In this document: piece by piece, positions 7,464 to 13,966 of the stretch
How the letters are laid out: each line of letters starts with the position of its first letter
Numbering within the stretch: the stretch's first letter is position 1
Origin: JBBTSB01 sp964355775
GTDB taxonomy: Bacteria; Patescibacteriota; Minisyncoccia; 2-02-FULL-40-12; IGHO2-01-FULL-4-A
Direction: 5' to 3'
Length of the DNA: 17,978 nucleotides
Assembly (NCBI GenBank): GCA_964355775.1
Contig: CAYHEP010000018.1
Span: 1-17,978, forward strand
Made by a program: the position numbers and the translations under genes
Notes under the pieces: generated by a model
Told to the model about the DNA's origin: nothing
What the model saw: only the letters and a program-made list of their open reading frames with translations
The model's database searches: none

Positions 7464-7700
7464 ATGTACTTTTTGTATCTTTTGCTCTGTAAAGATAACA
7501 CAATCTATACCGGTATTACGACCGATGTGAAGCGAAGATTGGAGGAGCACAAGCATGGGATCGGGAGCCGGTATACGCGTGCGCGGGGAGTGAAGAAGAT
7601 TTTATACACCGAGAAATTCAAAACCCGCAGTGCGGCTTCGAAGAGAGAGACAAAGATAAAGACATGGCCTAGAGAAAAGAAACTAATGCTTATCACATGA
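7464..7700 (+). CDS. Single-domain GIY-YIG nuclease (UPF0213/YhbQ-like)
   Basis: A 78-aa stand-alone GIY-YIG domain: FLYLLLCKDNTIYTGITTDVKRRLEEH covers the GIY...YTG motif with the catalytic Arg of KRRLEEH, followed by GSRYTRARGVKKILYTEKF with the catalytic-type Glu and a KRETKIKTW helix. Length and sequence match the small YhbQ-like family, thought to act on DNA structures or damaged DNA. Start ATG 7464 lies 2 nt beyond the tRNA-Gln 3' end; the frame stays open upstream only by reading through the tRNA. Processing of the tRNA would cut the mRNA just before this ATG, producing a leaderless message. The stop overlaps the next start as ATGA. Confidence 0.85.
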   Translation: MYFLYLLLCKDNTIYTGITTDVKRRLEEHKHGIGSRYTRARGVKKILYTEKFKTRSAASKRETKIKTWPREKKLMLIT

Positions 7701-8398
7701 CACCCCCAAAAAACTTCCTCGGCTCCACAATCCTTGTGATAACGGCGCATCCTGATGATGAAAGTTTTTCGGCTGCGGGAGCGATCGCTCAAAATCATGA
7801 GCACGGAGGCAAGACCTTTATCATCTGTGCAAGCCACGGTGAACGCGGCATGTCCCATCTCAAAATACCGACCACATCAAATATGTTGGCTGCGACTCGA
7901 AAGCGCGAGCTCCATGCAGCGGCTCGATTTCTGCACGTCAGCAAAACAACACTTCTAAAACTTCCCGATGGTGGTATATCAGATCATCTGTCTCAACTGC
8001 TCAAGAAGAGTTTGCATATCGCACGTTCTGTGAAGCCGAACTATATCATGAGTTTTGGACCTGACGGCATTACGGGCCATAGAGATCATATTGCGGTAGG
8101 AGAAGTTGCCAAAAAGGTTGCACATACTCTAGATATTCCCTTGATCTGTTTTGCGTTGCCACCTCGAATTCATCGTCAGGCCTTGCGTTGGCTCCGATCT
8201 CGAAGAGCCGCGGGACACTATGCAGAAAACATTATATTCCAAAAGCCTACCTTTCGTATTCCTCTCAACCCTGCCCACAAGAAAAAAGCGCTTAGCTTTC
8301 ACCGATCCCAAATGGATGGCGCCGATTCATTTACTGGATTTCCTGCCTATGCTGTGAAAGAATTACTTAAAGCGGAATATTTTGTGATAAACATATGA
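7697..8398 (+). CDS. PIG-L family deacetylase
   Basis: A 233-aa zinc-dependent de-N-acetylase of the LmbE/PIG-L family, which removes acetyl groups from GlcNAc-containing substrates such as GlcNAc-inositol, bacillithiol or mycothiol precursors, or antibiotic intermediates. AHPDDE at residues 17-22 supplies two metal ligands and the catalytic Asp; GHRDH at 127-131 supplies the remaining His motif. The Rossmann-like start VITAHPDDESFSAAG is typical. The substrate cannot be told from sequence. The start overlaps the GIY-YIG stop by 4 nt (ATGA), and the stop overlaps the aldo/keto reductase start in the same way, so the genes are translationally coupled. Confidence 0.88.
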   Translation: MTPPKNFLGSTILVITAHPDDESFSAAGAIAQNHEHGGKTFIICASHGERGMSHLKIPTTSNMLAATRKRELHAAARFLHVSKTTLLKLPDGGISDHLSQLLKKSLHIARSVKPNYIMSFGPDGITGHRDHIAVGEVAKKVAHTLDIPLICFALPPRIHRQALRWLRSRRAAGHYAENIIFQKPTFRIPLNPAHKKKALSFHRSQMDGADSFTGFPAYAVKELLKAEYFVINI

Positions 8399-9330
8399 AA
8401 ATTCAAGATCTAAAAATCGGTCTCGGGACTTGGAAATCGCCGATAGATAAAGCTGGTGCGGCGGTGGAGTTTGCGTTGCGTGAAGCGGAGTACAACCACA
8501 TTGATTGCGCGGCGATTTATAGAAATGAAAAGGAAATCGGTGAAGCATTCAAAAATGTTTTTAATAGTGGGGCCCGCAAACGTGAGGAAGTTTTTATAAC
8601 CAGTAAATTATGGAATACCGAACATGCTCGCGATCATGTGCTTCCCGCATGCAAGCAAACACTAGCTGATTTACAGCTTGAATATCTTGATTTGTATCTG
8701 ATGCACTGGGGGATAGCTACGGTACCCAGCGACGACAATGCTCAAAATATACATGGACGATACGAAGAAAAGCTAAATGCCGACGGTTTTCTTATCACTG
8801 AAAAAATACCAATCCGCGAAACATGGGAGGCGATGGAGGAGCTGGTTAAAGCCGGTTTAGTCAAAGCGATTGGAGTCTCAAACTTTACCGCACCGATGAT
8901 CGTTGATCTGTTGTCATACGCCAATATCAAACCTGCCATGAATCAAATTGAGCTCCATCCGTATCTACAACAGACGGCACTTGTGGAATTTTGCCGGTAC
9001 AACGATATCGCTGTCACTGCGTACTCTCCTCAAGGTTCACCGGGGAATTATGGCAAAGCCAAAGGTCTTCCCGTGCTCGGTGAAGATCCGATCATCGTAG
9101 AAATCGCCAAGCATCACAGCAAATCACCGACGCAAATCATGCTCCGCTGGGCGATCCAACGCAATACAATCCCGATTCCTAAAAGCCTCAACCCCGAGCA
9201 TCTCAAAGAAAACATTGATGTTTTCGATTTCGAACTCTCATTCGATAATATGCAAAAAATCGCCGGCCTTGATCGCGGTCTGCGCTTCGTCAACCCCTCC
9301 GATTGGTGGAAGATCCCGTATTTTGGATAA
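8395..9330 (+). CDS. Aldo/keto reductase
   Basis: NADPH-dependent oxidoreductase, TIM-barrel fold, reducing carbonyl groups of small metabolites. The 311-aa protein has the full catalytic tetrad Asp37 and Tyr42 (HIDCAAIYRNEKEIG), Lys71 (VFITSKLW) and His104 (YLDLYLMHW), plus the conserved AIGVSNF, NQIELHPYLQQ and the cofactor segment IPIPKSLNPEHLKEN. Length is normal for the family. It starts in an ATGA overlap with the PIG-L gene and is followed after 3 nt by a regulator. Substrate unknown; candidates are methylglyoxal or aldehydes from oxidative stress. Confidence 0.93.
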   Translation: MKIQDLKIGLGTWKSPIDKAGAAVEFALREAEYNHIDCAAIYRNEKEIGEAFKNVFNSGARKREEVFITSKLWNTEHARDHVLPACKQTLADLQLEYLDLYLMHWGIATVPSDDNAQNIHGRYEEKLNADGFLITEKIPIRETWEAMEELVKAGLVKAIGVSNFTAPMIVDLLSYANIKPAMNQIELHPYLQQTALVEFCRYNDIAVTAYSPQGSPGNYGKAKGLPVLGEDPIIVEIAKHHSKSPTQIMLRWAIQRNTIPIPKSLNPEHLKENIDVFDFELSFDNMQKIAGLDRGLRFVNPSDWWKIPYFG

Positions 9331-9333
9331 GAG

Positions 9334-9651
9334 ATGAATAAAAAATTCAACAAAAAAATAGAAGATGCAATCAAGAGGGGAGACCTAATTCCTTATGAAA
9401 AGATTTGGAACTCCTACTCACAAGAGAGAAAGGATCGTATTAAGCAGAAAGCCCGCTATATTATGGCCTCGATGGAATTGCGGAAATTGCGGAAGACATT
9501 GCGTTTGTCCCAAGGCCAACTTGCCAAGAAGATGTCGGTCAAGCGCGAGTTTATTTCCCGCATCGAAAGCGGAAAACAAAACGTCACCCTCGACACGCTC
9601 TACCGCGTCGCCGAAGTTACCGGCAAAAATCTAAAGTTGATGTTCCGATGA
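9334..9651 (+). CDS. XRE-family HTH regulator (HigA-like)
   Basis: A 105-aa DNA-binding protein. Residues about 47-103 form a Cro/C1-type helix-turn-helix: ELRKLRKTLRLSQGQLAKKMSVKREFISRIESGKQNVTLDTLYRVAEVTGKNLKLMF. The N-terminal 45 residues are basic and helical, as in HigA/MqsA-type antitoxins. No toxin gene is adjacent: the upstream neighbour is an aldo/keto reductase and the downstream one a hydrolase, so a simple operon regulator is as likely as an orphan antitoxin. Start ATG 9334 follows the previous stop by 3 nt; the end overlaps the next ATG (ATGA). Confidence 0.85.
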   Translation: MNKKFNKKIEDAIKRGDLIPYEKIWNSYSQERKDRIKQKARYIMASMELRKLRKTLRLSQGQLAKKMSVKREFISRIESGKQNVTLDTLYRVAEVTGKNLKLMFR

Positions 9652-10223
9652 CCAAACGTGTTTTTATGGTTCATAGATGGGGAGGACAGCCAGATGATAT
9701 CTGGTTTCCTTGGTTGCAAAAGGAACTCAAGCAAAAAGGATTCCAAATTTTTGCACCACTGATGCCGGATACCGATCATCCGATAATAGAAAACTGGGTT
9801 CCCGCACTGGCCCAAGCTGTGGGGACACCAGACGAGCAAACATATTTTGTCGGACACAGTATGGGATGTGAAACGATTGCTCGGTATCTGGAGACTTTGC
9901 CGGAAGGTCAAAAAGTTGGAGGAGTGGTTTTTGTAGCAGGGTATTTCAAGAGATTGACCTTGGAGTCAAAAGAAGAGTATCTCATTGCAGACCCATGGCT
10001 TAAAACCCCACTCGATCTTCAAAACGTTGCCTCCCATCTTTCCAAAAGTGTCGCGATTTTTTCAGACGATGATCCGTATGTGCCGCTGGACAATCAAGAC
10101 GATTTTCGAGATGTCCTGAAATCTGAAGTCATCGTCATGCGCGCCATGGGGCATTTTAGTAAAAGCTCGGGGATCACCGAACTTCCCATCGCACTCGAAA
10201 AAGTTTTGGAGCTAGCGAAATAA
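9648..10223 (+). CDS. RBBP9/YdeN-family alpha/beta hydrolase
   Basis: A 191-aa serine hydrolase. The nucleophile elbow GHSMG puts Ser71 in place; Asp in SDDDPYVP (140-146) and His169 in MGHFS complete a plausible triad. PDDIWFPWL near the N-terminus is the family signature. The HGW motif near the N-terminus reads HRWGG, an Arg at a normally Gly position. Substrates of this family are largely unknown. It overlaps the regulator gene by ATGA. A similar N-terminal stub (MTKRVFIIHGS, then stop) occurs at 14855-14890. Confidence 0.85.
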   Translation: MTKRVFMVHRWGGQPDDIWFPWLQKELKQKGFQIFAPLMPDTDHPIIENWVPALAQAVGTPDEQTYFVGHSMGCETIARYLETLPEGQKVGGVVFVAGYFKRLTLESKEEYLIADPWLKTPLDLQNVASHLSKSVAIFSDDDPYVPLDNQDDFRDVLKSEVIVMRAMGHFSKSSGITELPIALEKVLELAK

Positions 10224-10231
10224 AGATGGAG

Positions 10232-10240
10232 TGATACAAT
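10232..10240 (+). promoter_or_regulatory. Extended -10 promoter TGaTACAAT
   Basis: TGaTACAAT at 10232-10240 with no good -35. Six bases (TTTGGG) separate it from an ATG at 10247, the same spacing seen before prfB, rarA and the 57-aa Cys-rich gene. The upstream AAGATGGAG also recurs before the rarA promoter at 10880-10888. Confidence 0.4.
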
Positions 10241-10246
10241 TTTGGG

Positions 10247-10267
10247 ATGTGTAATACTAAACAATGA
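10247..10267 (+). CDS. Putative six-codon leader peptide (uORF)
   Basis: ATG TGT AAT ACT AAA CAA TGA, encoding MCNTKQ. It begins 6 nt after an extended -10 and its TGA overlaps the ATG of the next gene (ATGA at 10264-10267). This layout suggests a leaderless micro-ORF that brings ribosomes to the downstream start, which has no Shine-Dalgarno of its own. It could be chance; the sequence shows only the arrangement. Confidence 0.35.
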   Translation: MCNTKQ

Positions 10268-10881
10268 AAAAAGGATTTCAAGAAGCAGGGGTCAGAAGGA
10301 TTGAAAGCGACGAATGGAGATTGGGCTATACGAATGATTTTAAAGCATTTGTACATGAACATCCCGCAATAATAAGGACGGTGATTAAGCCGTTGAGTGA
10401 AATAGCTAATGATCAAAAAGCGTCTGCGGGCTCTAGCAAGGAAGAAGGGGGTATAAAAATAACTCTTGAAAAAAAACGCTATAAGTCGAATAGTTATTCC
10501 ATAGAAGCATATGGCAAAAAGTTTTTTCTCAAAATGGGCCGTTATTCTAAGGAGCGAGGGTATGACGAATTTGTAGCTTCTGTGGAAGCAAAAAAGAAAA
10601 TTGCAAGAATCCAAGATAGGTTGCCTATGAAAGTTGATATTGTGGACTACCAATTAGGCTTCACGCAAGGAAAATTGAACTTTTTTGTTGCGCCGTGGAT
10701 AAACTTAAAAGATTTAGTTACCTATAGACATGAGCTAACTCAAGAGCAAAAAATAGCCTTGGATTCGACGTTGAGTATTCTTTTTGAAGAATTCAATGAT
10801 TATGAAGACTTCGGAGGACCCAATATGGGGTATAATCCAGAAACTAATAGCCTAGTCATCTTTGATTTACAAAAGAAGTAA
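10264..10881 (+). CDS. Unrecognised protein, possibly protein-kinase-like fold
   Basis: A 205-aa protein I do not recognise by name. The first 75 residues are polar and low-complexity in part (SAGSSKEEGG). The second part reads like a degenerate kinase or aminoglycoside-phosphotransferase-like fold: YSIEAYGKKFFLKMG could be the ATP-anchoring Lys strand, FFVAPWINLKDLV a hinge, and NMGYNPETNSLVIFDL a catalytic-loop Asn followed by a DFG-like Asp. A canonical HxD motif is missing. The base composition is visibly more AT-rich than that of the neighbours. It is preceded by a putative leader peptide overlapping its start and followed by the rarA promoter, so it is probably a single-gene unit. The fold assignment is inference. 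Confidence 0.6.
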   Translation: MKKGFQEAGVRRIESDEWRLGYTNDFKAFVHEHPAIIRTVIKPLSEIANDQKASAGSSKEEGGIKITLEKKRYKSNSYSIEAYGKKFFLKMGRYSKERGYDEFVASVEAKKKIARIQDRLPMKVDIVDYQLGFTQGKLNFFVAPWINLKDLVTYRHELTQEQKIALDSTLSILFEEFNDYEDFGGPNMGYNPETNSLVIFDLQKK

Positions 10882-10901
10882 GATGGAGCTACAATGTGCT
10901 C
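10866..10901 (+). promoter_or_regulatory. Promoter of rarA (TTTACA / 18 nt / TACAAT), leaderless arrangement
   Basis: TTTACA at 10866-10871, spacer of 18 nt, TACAAT at 10890-10895, then GTGCTC and ATG 10902. The start site would coincide with the ATG. The motif lies inside the end of the preceding gene and its 14-nt spacer. Confidence 0.5.
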
Positions 10902-12059
10902 ATGCCAGAACCTCTTGCATCACGTATACGTCCCAAAAATCTTGATGAATTTGTCGGCCAAAGCCATCTCGTAGGGGATGGAAAACCTTTACGCGTGGCA
11001 ATAGAAAAAAGCCATATTTTTTCGTTTATCTTGTGGGGACCGCCGGGAGTGGGCAAGACTACGCTCGCAAAGATCTACGCAAAATCACTTGGCGCGGACC
11101 TGCATGAGCTTTCGGCTGTGTCGGCTGGCAAAGATGACATTCGGGCGATCGTGGGCCCTTCGACAGGCTCAGGGCAAGCCAAGTTGATGACACAGATTTT
11201 GTTTCTCGACGAGATCCATCGTTTCAACAAAGCCCAGCAGGATTTTTTGTTGCCGTATGTGGAGCGGGGGGAGCTGGTGCTCATCGGTGCCACGACCGAA
11301 AACCCGAGCTTTGAAATCATCTCTGCGTTGCTTTCGCGGTGCCGTGTGTTTGTGTTGAATCCTCTGACGCCCGACGAGATGAAGCTGGTCATCAAGCGCA
11401 CCGGCATCAAGATGAATGCGCAAGCCCGCGATTGGCTGGTTGCTATGGCAGACGGCGATGCACGGCAGGCGATCACGGTTTTGGAAAATGCCCAATCTCT
11501 CTATAAAGACATCACCGTCCAAGCGCTAAAAGACACGATCCAGAATAAATTTTTGCGTTTCGATAAAAAAGGCGAGGAGCACTACAATACTATTTCTGCA
11601 TATATAAAGAGCATGCGCGCCAGTCAGCCCGATGCGGCGCTCTACTATCTTGCCCGTATGGTGGAGTCAGGCGAGAGTCCGACGTTTATCGCACGGCGTT
11701 TGGTGATCTTTGCTTCAGAAGATATCGGACTTGCCGATCCCAAAGCCCTCATGATCGCCAACGATGTCTTCACGGCGGTGGATGCGGTGGGATTCCCCGA
11801 AGCGGCAATCAATCTCGCCCACGGCACGCTGTACATGGCGACCGCCCCCAAAGACCGCGCCGTTGTCGATTCCCTCGGCGAAGCGACGTCTGATGTCAAA
11901 GAACACGGCAACTTGCCGATCCCGATGTCCATCCGCAACGCACCGACAAAACTGATGAAAGACCTCGGCTACGGCAAGGGCTATGAAAAGTACACCGAAG
12001 AAAACTTGCTACCGGAAAAACTCAAAGGTAAGATATATTATAAACCAAAGAAGAAATGA
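10902..12059 (+). CDS. rarA: Replication-associated recombination protein RarA (MgsA), AAA+
   Basis: AAA+ ATPase acting at stalled replication forks, related to clamp loaders and Holliday-junction helicase RuvB. The 385-aa protein has the N-terminal RPKNLDEFVGQSHLVG block, Walker A GPPGVGKT (46-53), Walker B ILFLDEIHRFNKAQQDFLLPYVE (from 99), sensor 1 GATTENPSFE and sensor 2 region DGDARQA, then the tetramerisation/C-terminal segment ARRLVIFASEDIGLADP. Residues 85-93 (GPSTGSGQA), between DIR and ILFLDE, are encoded by a palindromic repeat unit. Start: ATG 10902 fits a leaderless promoter; GTG 10896, 7 nt after GGAG, is the alternative and adds two residues. The stop overlaps the next ATG. Confidence 0.92.
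   Translation: MPEPLASRIRPKNLDEFVGQSHLVGDGKPLRVAIEKSHIFSFILWGPPGVGKTTLAKIYAKSLGADLHELSAVSAGKDDIRAIVGPSTGSGQAKLMTQILFLDEIHRFNKAQQDFLLPYVERGELVLIGATTENPSFEIISALLSRCRVFVLNPLTPDEMKLVIKRTGIKMNAQARDWLVAMADGDARQAITVLENAQSLYKDITVQALKDTIQNKFLRFDKKGEEHYNTISAYIKSMRASQPDAALYYLARMVESGESPTFIARRLVIFASEDIGLADPKALMIANDVFTAVDAVGFPEAAINLAHGTLYMATAPKDRAVVDSLGEATSDVKEHGNLPIPMSIRNAPTKLMKDLGYGKGYEKYTEENLLPEKLKGKIYYKPKKK
11155..11175. repeat. Palindromic repeat unit inside rarA
   Basis: GCCCT at 11155-11159 pairs with AGGGC at 11171-11175 around TCGACAGGCTC. The core CCTTCGACAGGCTCAGG is a short dispersed repeat that I recall being frequent in many environmental bacterial genomes; on the reverse strand it encodes the familiar CPEPVEG. 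Here it is read in frame as GPSTGSGQA. Copy number elsewhere is not visible. Confidence 0.6.
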
Positions 12060-12490
12060 CCAACCCAATCTTTGCGCTTTTGTGGGGCGCTTTCAAAAAA
12101 GCTGCATGGGCACCAATTGCAGTTTTTGTAATCCATACCGTTTCTACGCAATTTTTTCGTGCATATTTTCATCTGCCCAGTCTAGATACAATCGAGCATT
12201 TTGTTGGGGGAATTGCGATAGCGTATTTTTTCTATCATCTTCTTGCAAGCGTCCGATCAACGTTGTTTCAGCCGAGATACGAGATCGCAATGCAAAACGT
12301 CATCGTCTTTCTCGCCACGGGAACTACGACTGTTTTGTGGGAATTTACAGAATATATTCTCGATCATACCTGGGTGATCCACGGGTTACGGCAAGGCAGT
12401 GTTGGTGACACGATGCTTGATATGGCTCTTGGTATGGCGGGCGGGATTTGTTATCTCGTAATAAGAAGTAGAACGTACAAGTTGCCCTAG
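12056..12490 (+). CDS. YjdF/DUF2238-like integral membrane protein
   Basis: A 144-aa membrane protein with about four hydrophobic segments. Features shared with the YjdF (DUF2238) family are DTIEHFVGGIAIAYF, LWEFTEYILDHTW and GDTMLDMALGMAGG, which place conserved His, Glu and Asp residues near the membrane face. The function of the family is unknown. It overlaps rarA by 4 nt (ATGA) and is followed by a strong hairpin, so it ends the rarA unit. Identification is by motif memory; a VanZ-like relation is possible. Confidence 0.65.
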   Translation: MTNPIFALLWGAFKKAAWAPIAVFVIHTVSTQFFRAYFHLPSLDTIEHFVGGIAIAYFFYHLLASVRSTLFQPRYEIAMQNVIVFLATGTTTVLWEFTEYILDHTWVIHGLRQGSVGDTMLDMALGMAGGICYLVIRSRTYKLP

Positions 12491-12508
12491 AAAAAGTTTT
12501 AGAATAGG

Positions 12509-12531
12509 ATTGAGGGGTTTCACCCCTCAAT
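12509..12531 (+). terminator. 10-bp hairpin after the rarA unit
   Basis: ATTGAGGGGT at 12509-12518 pairs perfectly with ACCCCTCAAT at 12522-12531 around loop TTC. No T-run follows at once (CTTTTT appears about 12 nt later), so it is either an atypical terminator or an mRNA-stabilising stem. Confidence 0.45.
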
Positions 12532-12560
12532 TGGACAACGACACTTTTTGGTGCTAGTTT
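12531..12560 (+). promoter_or_regulatory. Candidate promoter of the 68-aa membrane protein
   Basis: TTGGAC at 12531-12536, 18-nt spacer, TAGTTT at 12555-12560 preceded by TGc. Weak -10, good -35. It overlaps the end of the preceding hairpin by one base. Confidence 0.35.
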
Positions 12561-12568
12561 TAGTTTTT

Positions 12569-12576
12569 GAAAGGAG
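12569..12576 (+). promoter_or_regulatory. Strong Shine-Dalgarno AAAGGAGG
   Basis: AAAGGAGG lies 8 nt before ATG 12585 and fixes that start. It stands out because almost no other gene in the window has a recognisable ribosome site. Confidence 0.8.
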
Positions 12577-12584
12577 GCATCAAC

Positions 12585-12791
12585 ATGGAAGTCCTTGCGG
12601 TAGCCGTTGCGGCCTGGGTTATCCTGGGCATGCTCGGGGTCGGTATCATCGTGTCGAAGTCGGGGTGGCCAAAGGGTCCAGTGGGAGCGCAGGCTGTGGT
12701 CGTCTCGGCCTTCATTCTCTTCGGGCTCTTTACAGTACTGATGGGCCTCGCTGTCCCAAGGTCCCGAGACGACGCTCCACCAGACCCTTAG
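12585..12791 (+). CDS. Small two-helix membrane protein, GC-rich
   Basis: A 68-aa protein with two hydrophobic segments (MEVLAVAVAAWVILGMLGVG and AVVVSAFILFGLFTVLMGLA) separated by a short polar loop SKSGWPKGP, and a polar, acidic C-terminus RSRDDAPPDP. I recognise no family. The start ATG 12585 is set by a perfect Shine-Dalgarno. The codons are visibly richer in G and C than the neighbours (many GTC, GCG, CTC, GGG), and the gene is boxed between two hairpins, so it looks like a recently acquired single-gene unit. A role as small membrane modulator or toxin-like peptide is possible but unsupported. Confidence 0.6.
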   Translation: MEVLAVAVAAWVILGMLGVGIIVSKSGWPKGPVGAQAVVVSAFILFGLFTVLMGLAVPRSRDDAPPDP

Positions 12792-12805
12792 CGCTAGCTC
12801 TTCGG

Positions 12806-12862
12806 AGCGGTCTGTATCGGTGCGAGAGCCCGAATCGGACCGCTGCAGACTTGAGTGATTTT
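12806..12862 (+). terminator. Hairpin followed by T-run after the 68-aa gene
   Basis: AGCGGTCTG (12806-12814) pairs with CGGACCGCT (12836-12844, one G-T pair) and an inner TCGG/CCGA stem (12817-12820, 12830-12833) tightens the loop. A run of T follows at about 12857-12862, some 12 nt beyond the stem. Plausible terminator, spacing longer than ideal. Confidence 0.4.
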
Positions 12863-12891
12863 TTGGAAAGATCGCTGAAGTTTGCTATACT
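12863..12891 (+). promoter_or_regulatory. Promoter TTGGAA / 17 nt / TATACT, extended -10
   Basis: TTGGAA at 12863-12868, spacer 17 nt, TATACT at 12886-12891 preceded by TGc. The expected start near 12898 leaves a leader of about 20 nt before ATG 12917. One of the best sigma70-type matches in the window. Confidence 0.6.
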
Positions 12892-12916
12892 CAAAGCTAA
12901 TAATAATTTTTTAATT

Positions 12917-13966
12917 ATGGACCTCATTCCACAAGAGAATCCGACCGTTGCTCCCGAAGCGTCAGTGCCAGCATCACCGAAAAAAATAGCTCCGATCATC
13001 ATTGCGATTATCGCGCTGTTGATTGTTGGCGGGGGAGCGTTTGCGCTCATGCAATCGGGCGTGCTGAAGGGCGGAAGTCAGGCGACATTTGCAGGTGCAT
13101 ACGAAGCATTTACCAAAGCAAAGACTATCAATCTCGATGAAACAGTTACGTTGGAGCTTGGTCTCAAGCCCGGAGTTTTTGGCGGAGTAGCTCCTACCGA
13201 TTCATCTGCTCCCAAGCTTGCCGCACCTCCTCTGACCCACGTCACTTTTTCGCTCAAAGGTGATGTTGACAAACAGGATCTCAACAAACCTCGTCTGGAC
13301 GCAATGATCAAGATGATCGTGGACTCTCCGGGCTTTGCGCTGACCTATGATGCAGAGATGCGCTTGCTGTCCGACAAAGATGCTTACTTCAAATTAAATT
13401 CATTCCCGCTGGCAGGCTTTTTACCAAGTTTGCCACTCAACCAGTGGATCCATGCCCCCATCTCGGACACTGATTCGCAGTCGTTGAGCCAGCTTCCATA
13501 CGGAGCAGGACTAGGGGCAGTTGATGCAAAAAAATTCGACGAGATCAAAAAAGTATTCGACAGCGCCACACTCCTGCAATTGACCACACGCAAGAAAGGT
13601 CCTACCACGGCGGGGGAGCAAACGGAGATTTTGGGCTTTACGATTCCCAAAGAAAATCTCATTGCCTTTCTCAAAAATGCATCATCGGCATTCGGTCAGC
13701 CGATGAGCGATGACGATGCGTCGGATCTTGCGAAGACGCTCGATAAAGCTGAAATAACCGGCGACATGATCATCGGCCGGAGTACAGGCCGCCCCTACGC
13801 CGTGAACTACCGCATCGTGCCCAATATCGCCAGTCTTGAGCAGTACGTTGACCGGCTGGTGCTTACCGGTACGGTGACGTTTTCCAATTACGACAAGCCG
13901 ATCATGATCGAAACCCCAACCGGCGCCCTCGAGATACGAAACGTATTTCAGATGTTACTCAACTAA
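12917..13966 (+). CDS. Membrane-anchored extracytoplasmic protein (5' part of a frameshifted gene)
   Basis: A 349-aa protein. Residues 1-23 are polar and Pro-rich, 24-45 a membrane anchor (IAPIIIAIIALLIVGGGAFALM), and the rest is extracytoplasmic and rich in beta-type alternation. The body (HVTFSLKGDV, LTYDAEMRLLSDKDAYFKLN, LNQWIHA, then VNYRIV near the end) recalls LppX/LolA or DUF6612-like sorting domains; this is inference. The open frame extends upstream to 12548, but that extension is the 68-aa gene and its hairpin out of frame; ATG 12917 follows a strong promoter. The protein ends ALEIRNVFQMLLN, yet the overlapping frame continues as a pilin-like domain (next entry), so this gene has probably lost its natural C-terminus. 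Confidence 0.7.
   Translation: MDLIPQENPTVAPEASVPASPKKIAPIIIAIIALLIVGGGAFALMQSGVLKGGSQATFAGAYEAFTKAKTINLDETVTLELGLKPGVFGGVAPTDSSAPKLAAPPLTHVTFSLKGDVDKQDLNKPRLDAMIKMIVDSPGFALTYDAEMRLLSDKDAYFKLNSFPLAGFLPSLPLNQWIHAPISDTDSQSLSQLPYGAGLGAVDAKKFDEIKKVFDSATLLQLTTRKKGPTTAGEQTEILGFTIPKENLIAFLKNASSAFGQPMSDDDASDLAKTLDKAEITGDMIIGRSTGRPYAVNYRIVPNIASLEQYVDRLVLTGTVTFSNYDKPIMIETPTGALEIRNVFQMLLN

Noticed and set aside
9334..9651. Toxin-antitoxin pair with the HigA-like regulator
   Set aside because: Neither neighbour resembles a RelE/HigB-type toxin; no short partner frame is found next to it.
12548..12916. N-terminal extension giving a 472-aa protein
   Set aside because: The extension is the 68-aa gene and its hairpin read in another frame; the strong promoter at 12863-12891 and ATG 12917 explain the true start.
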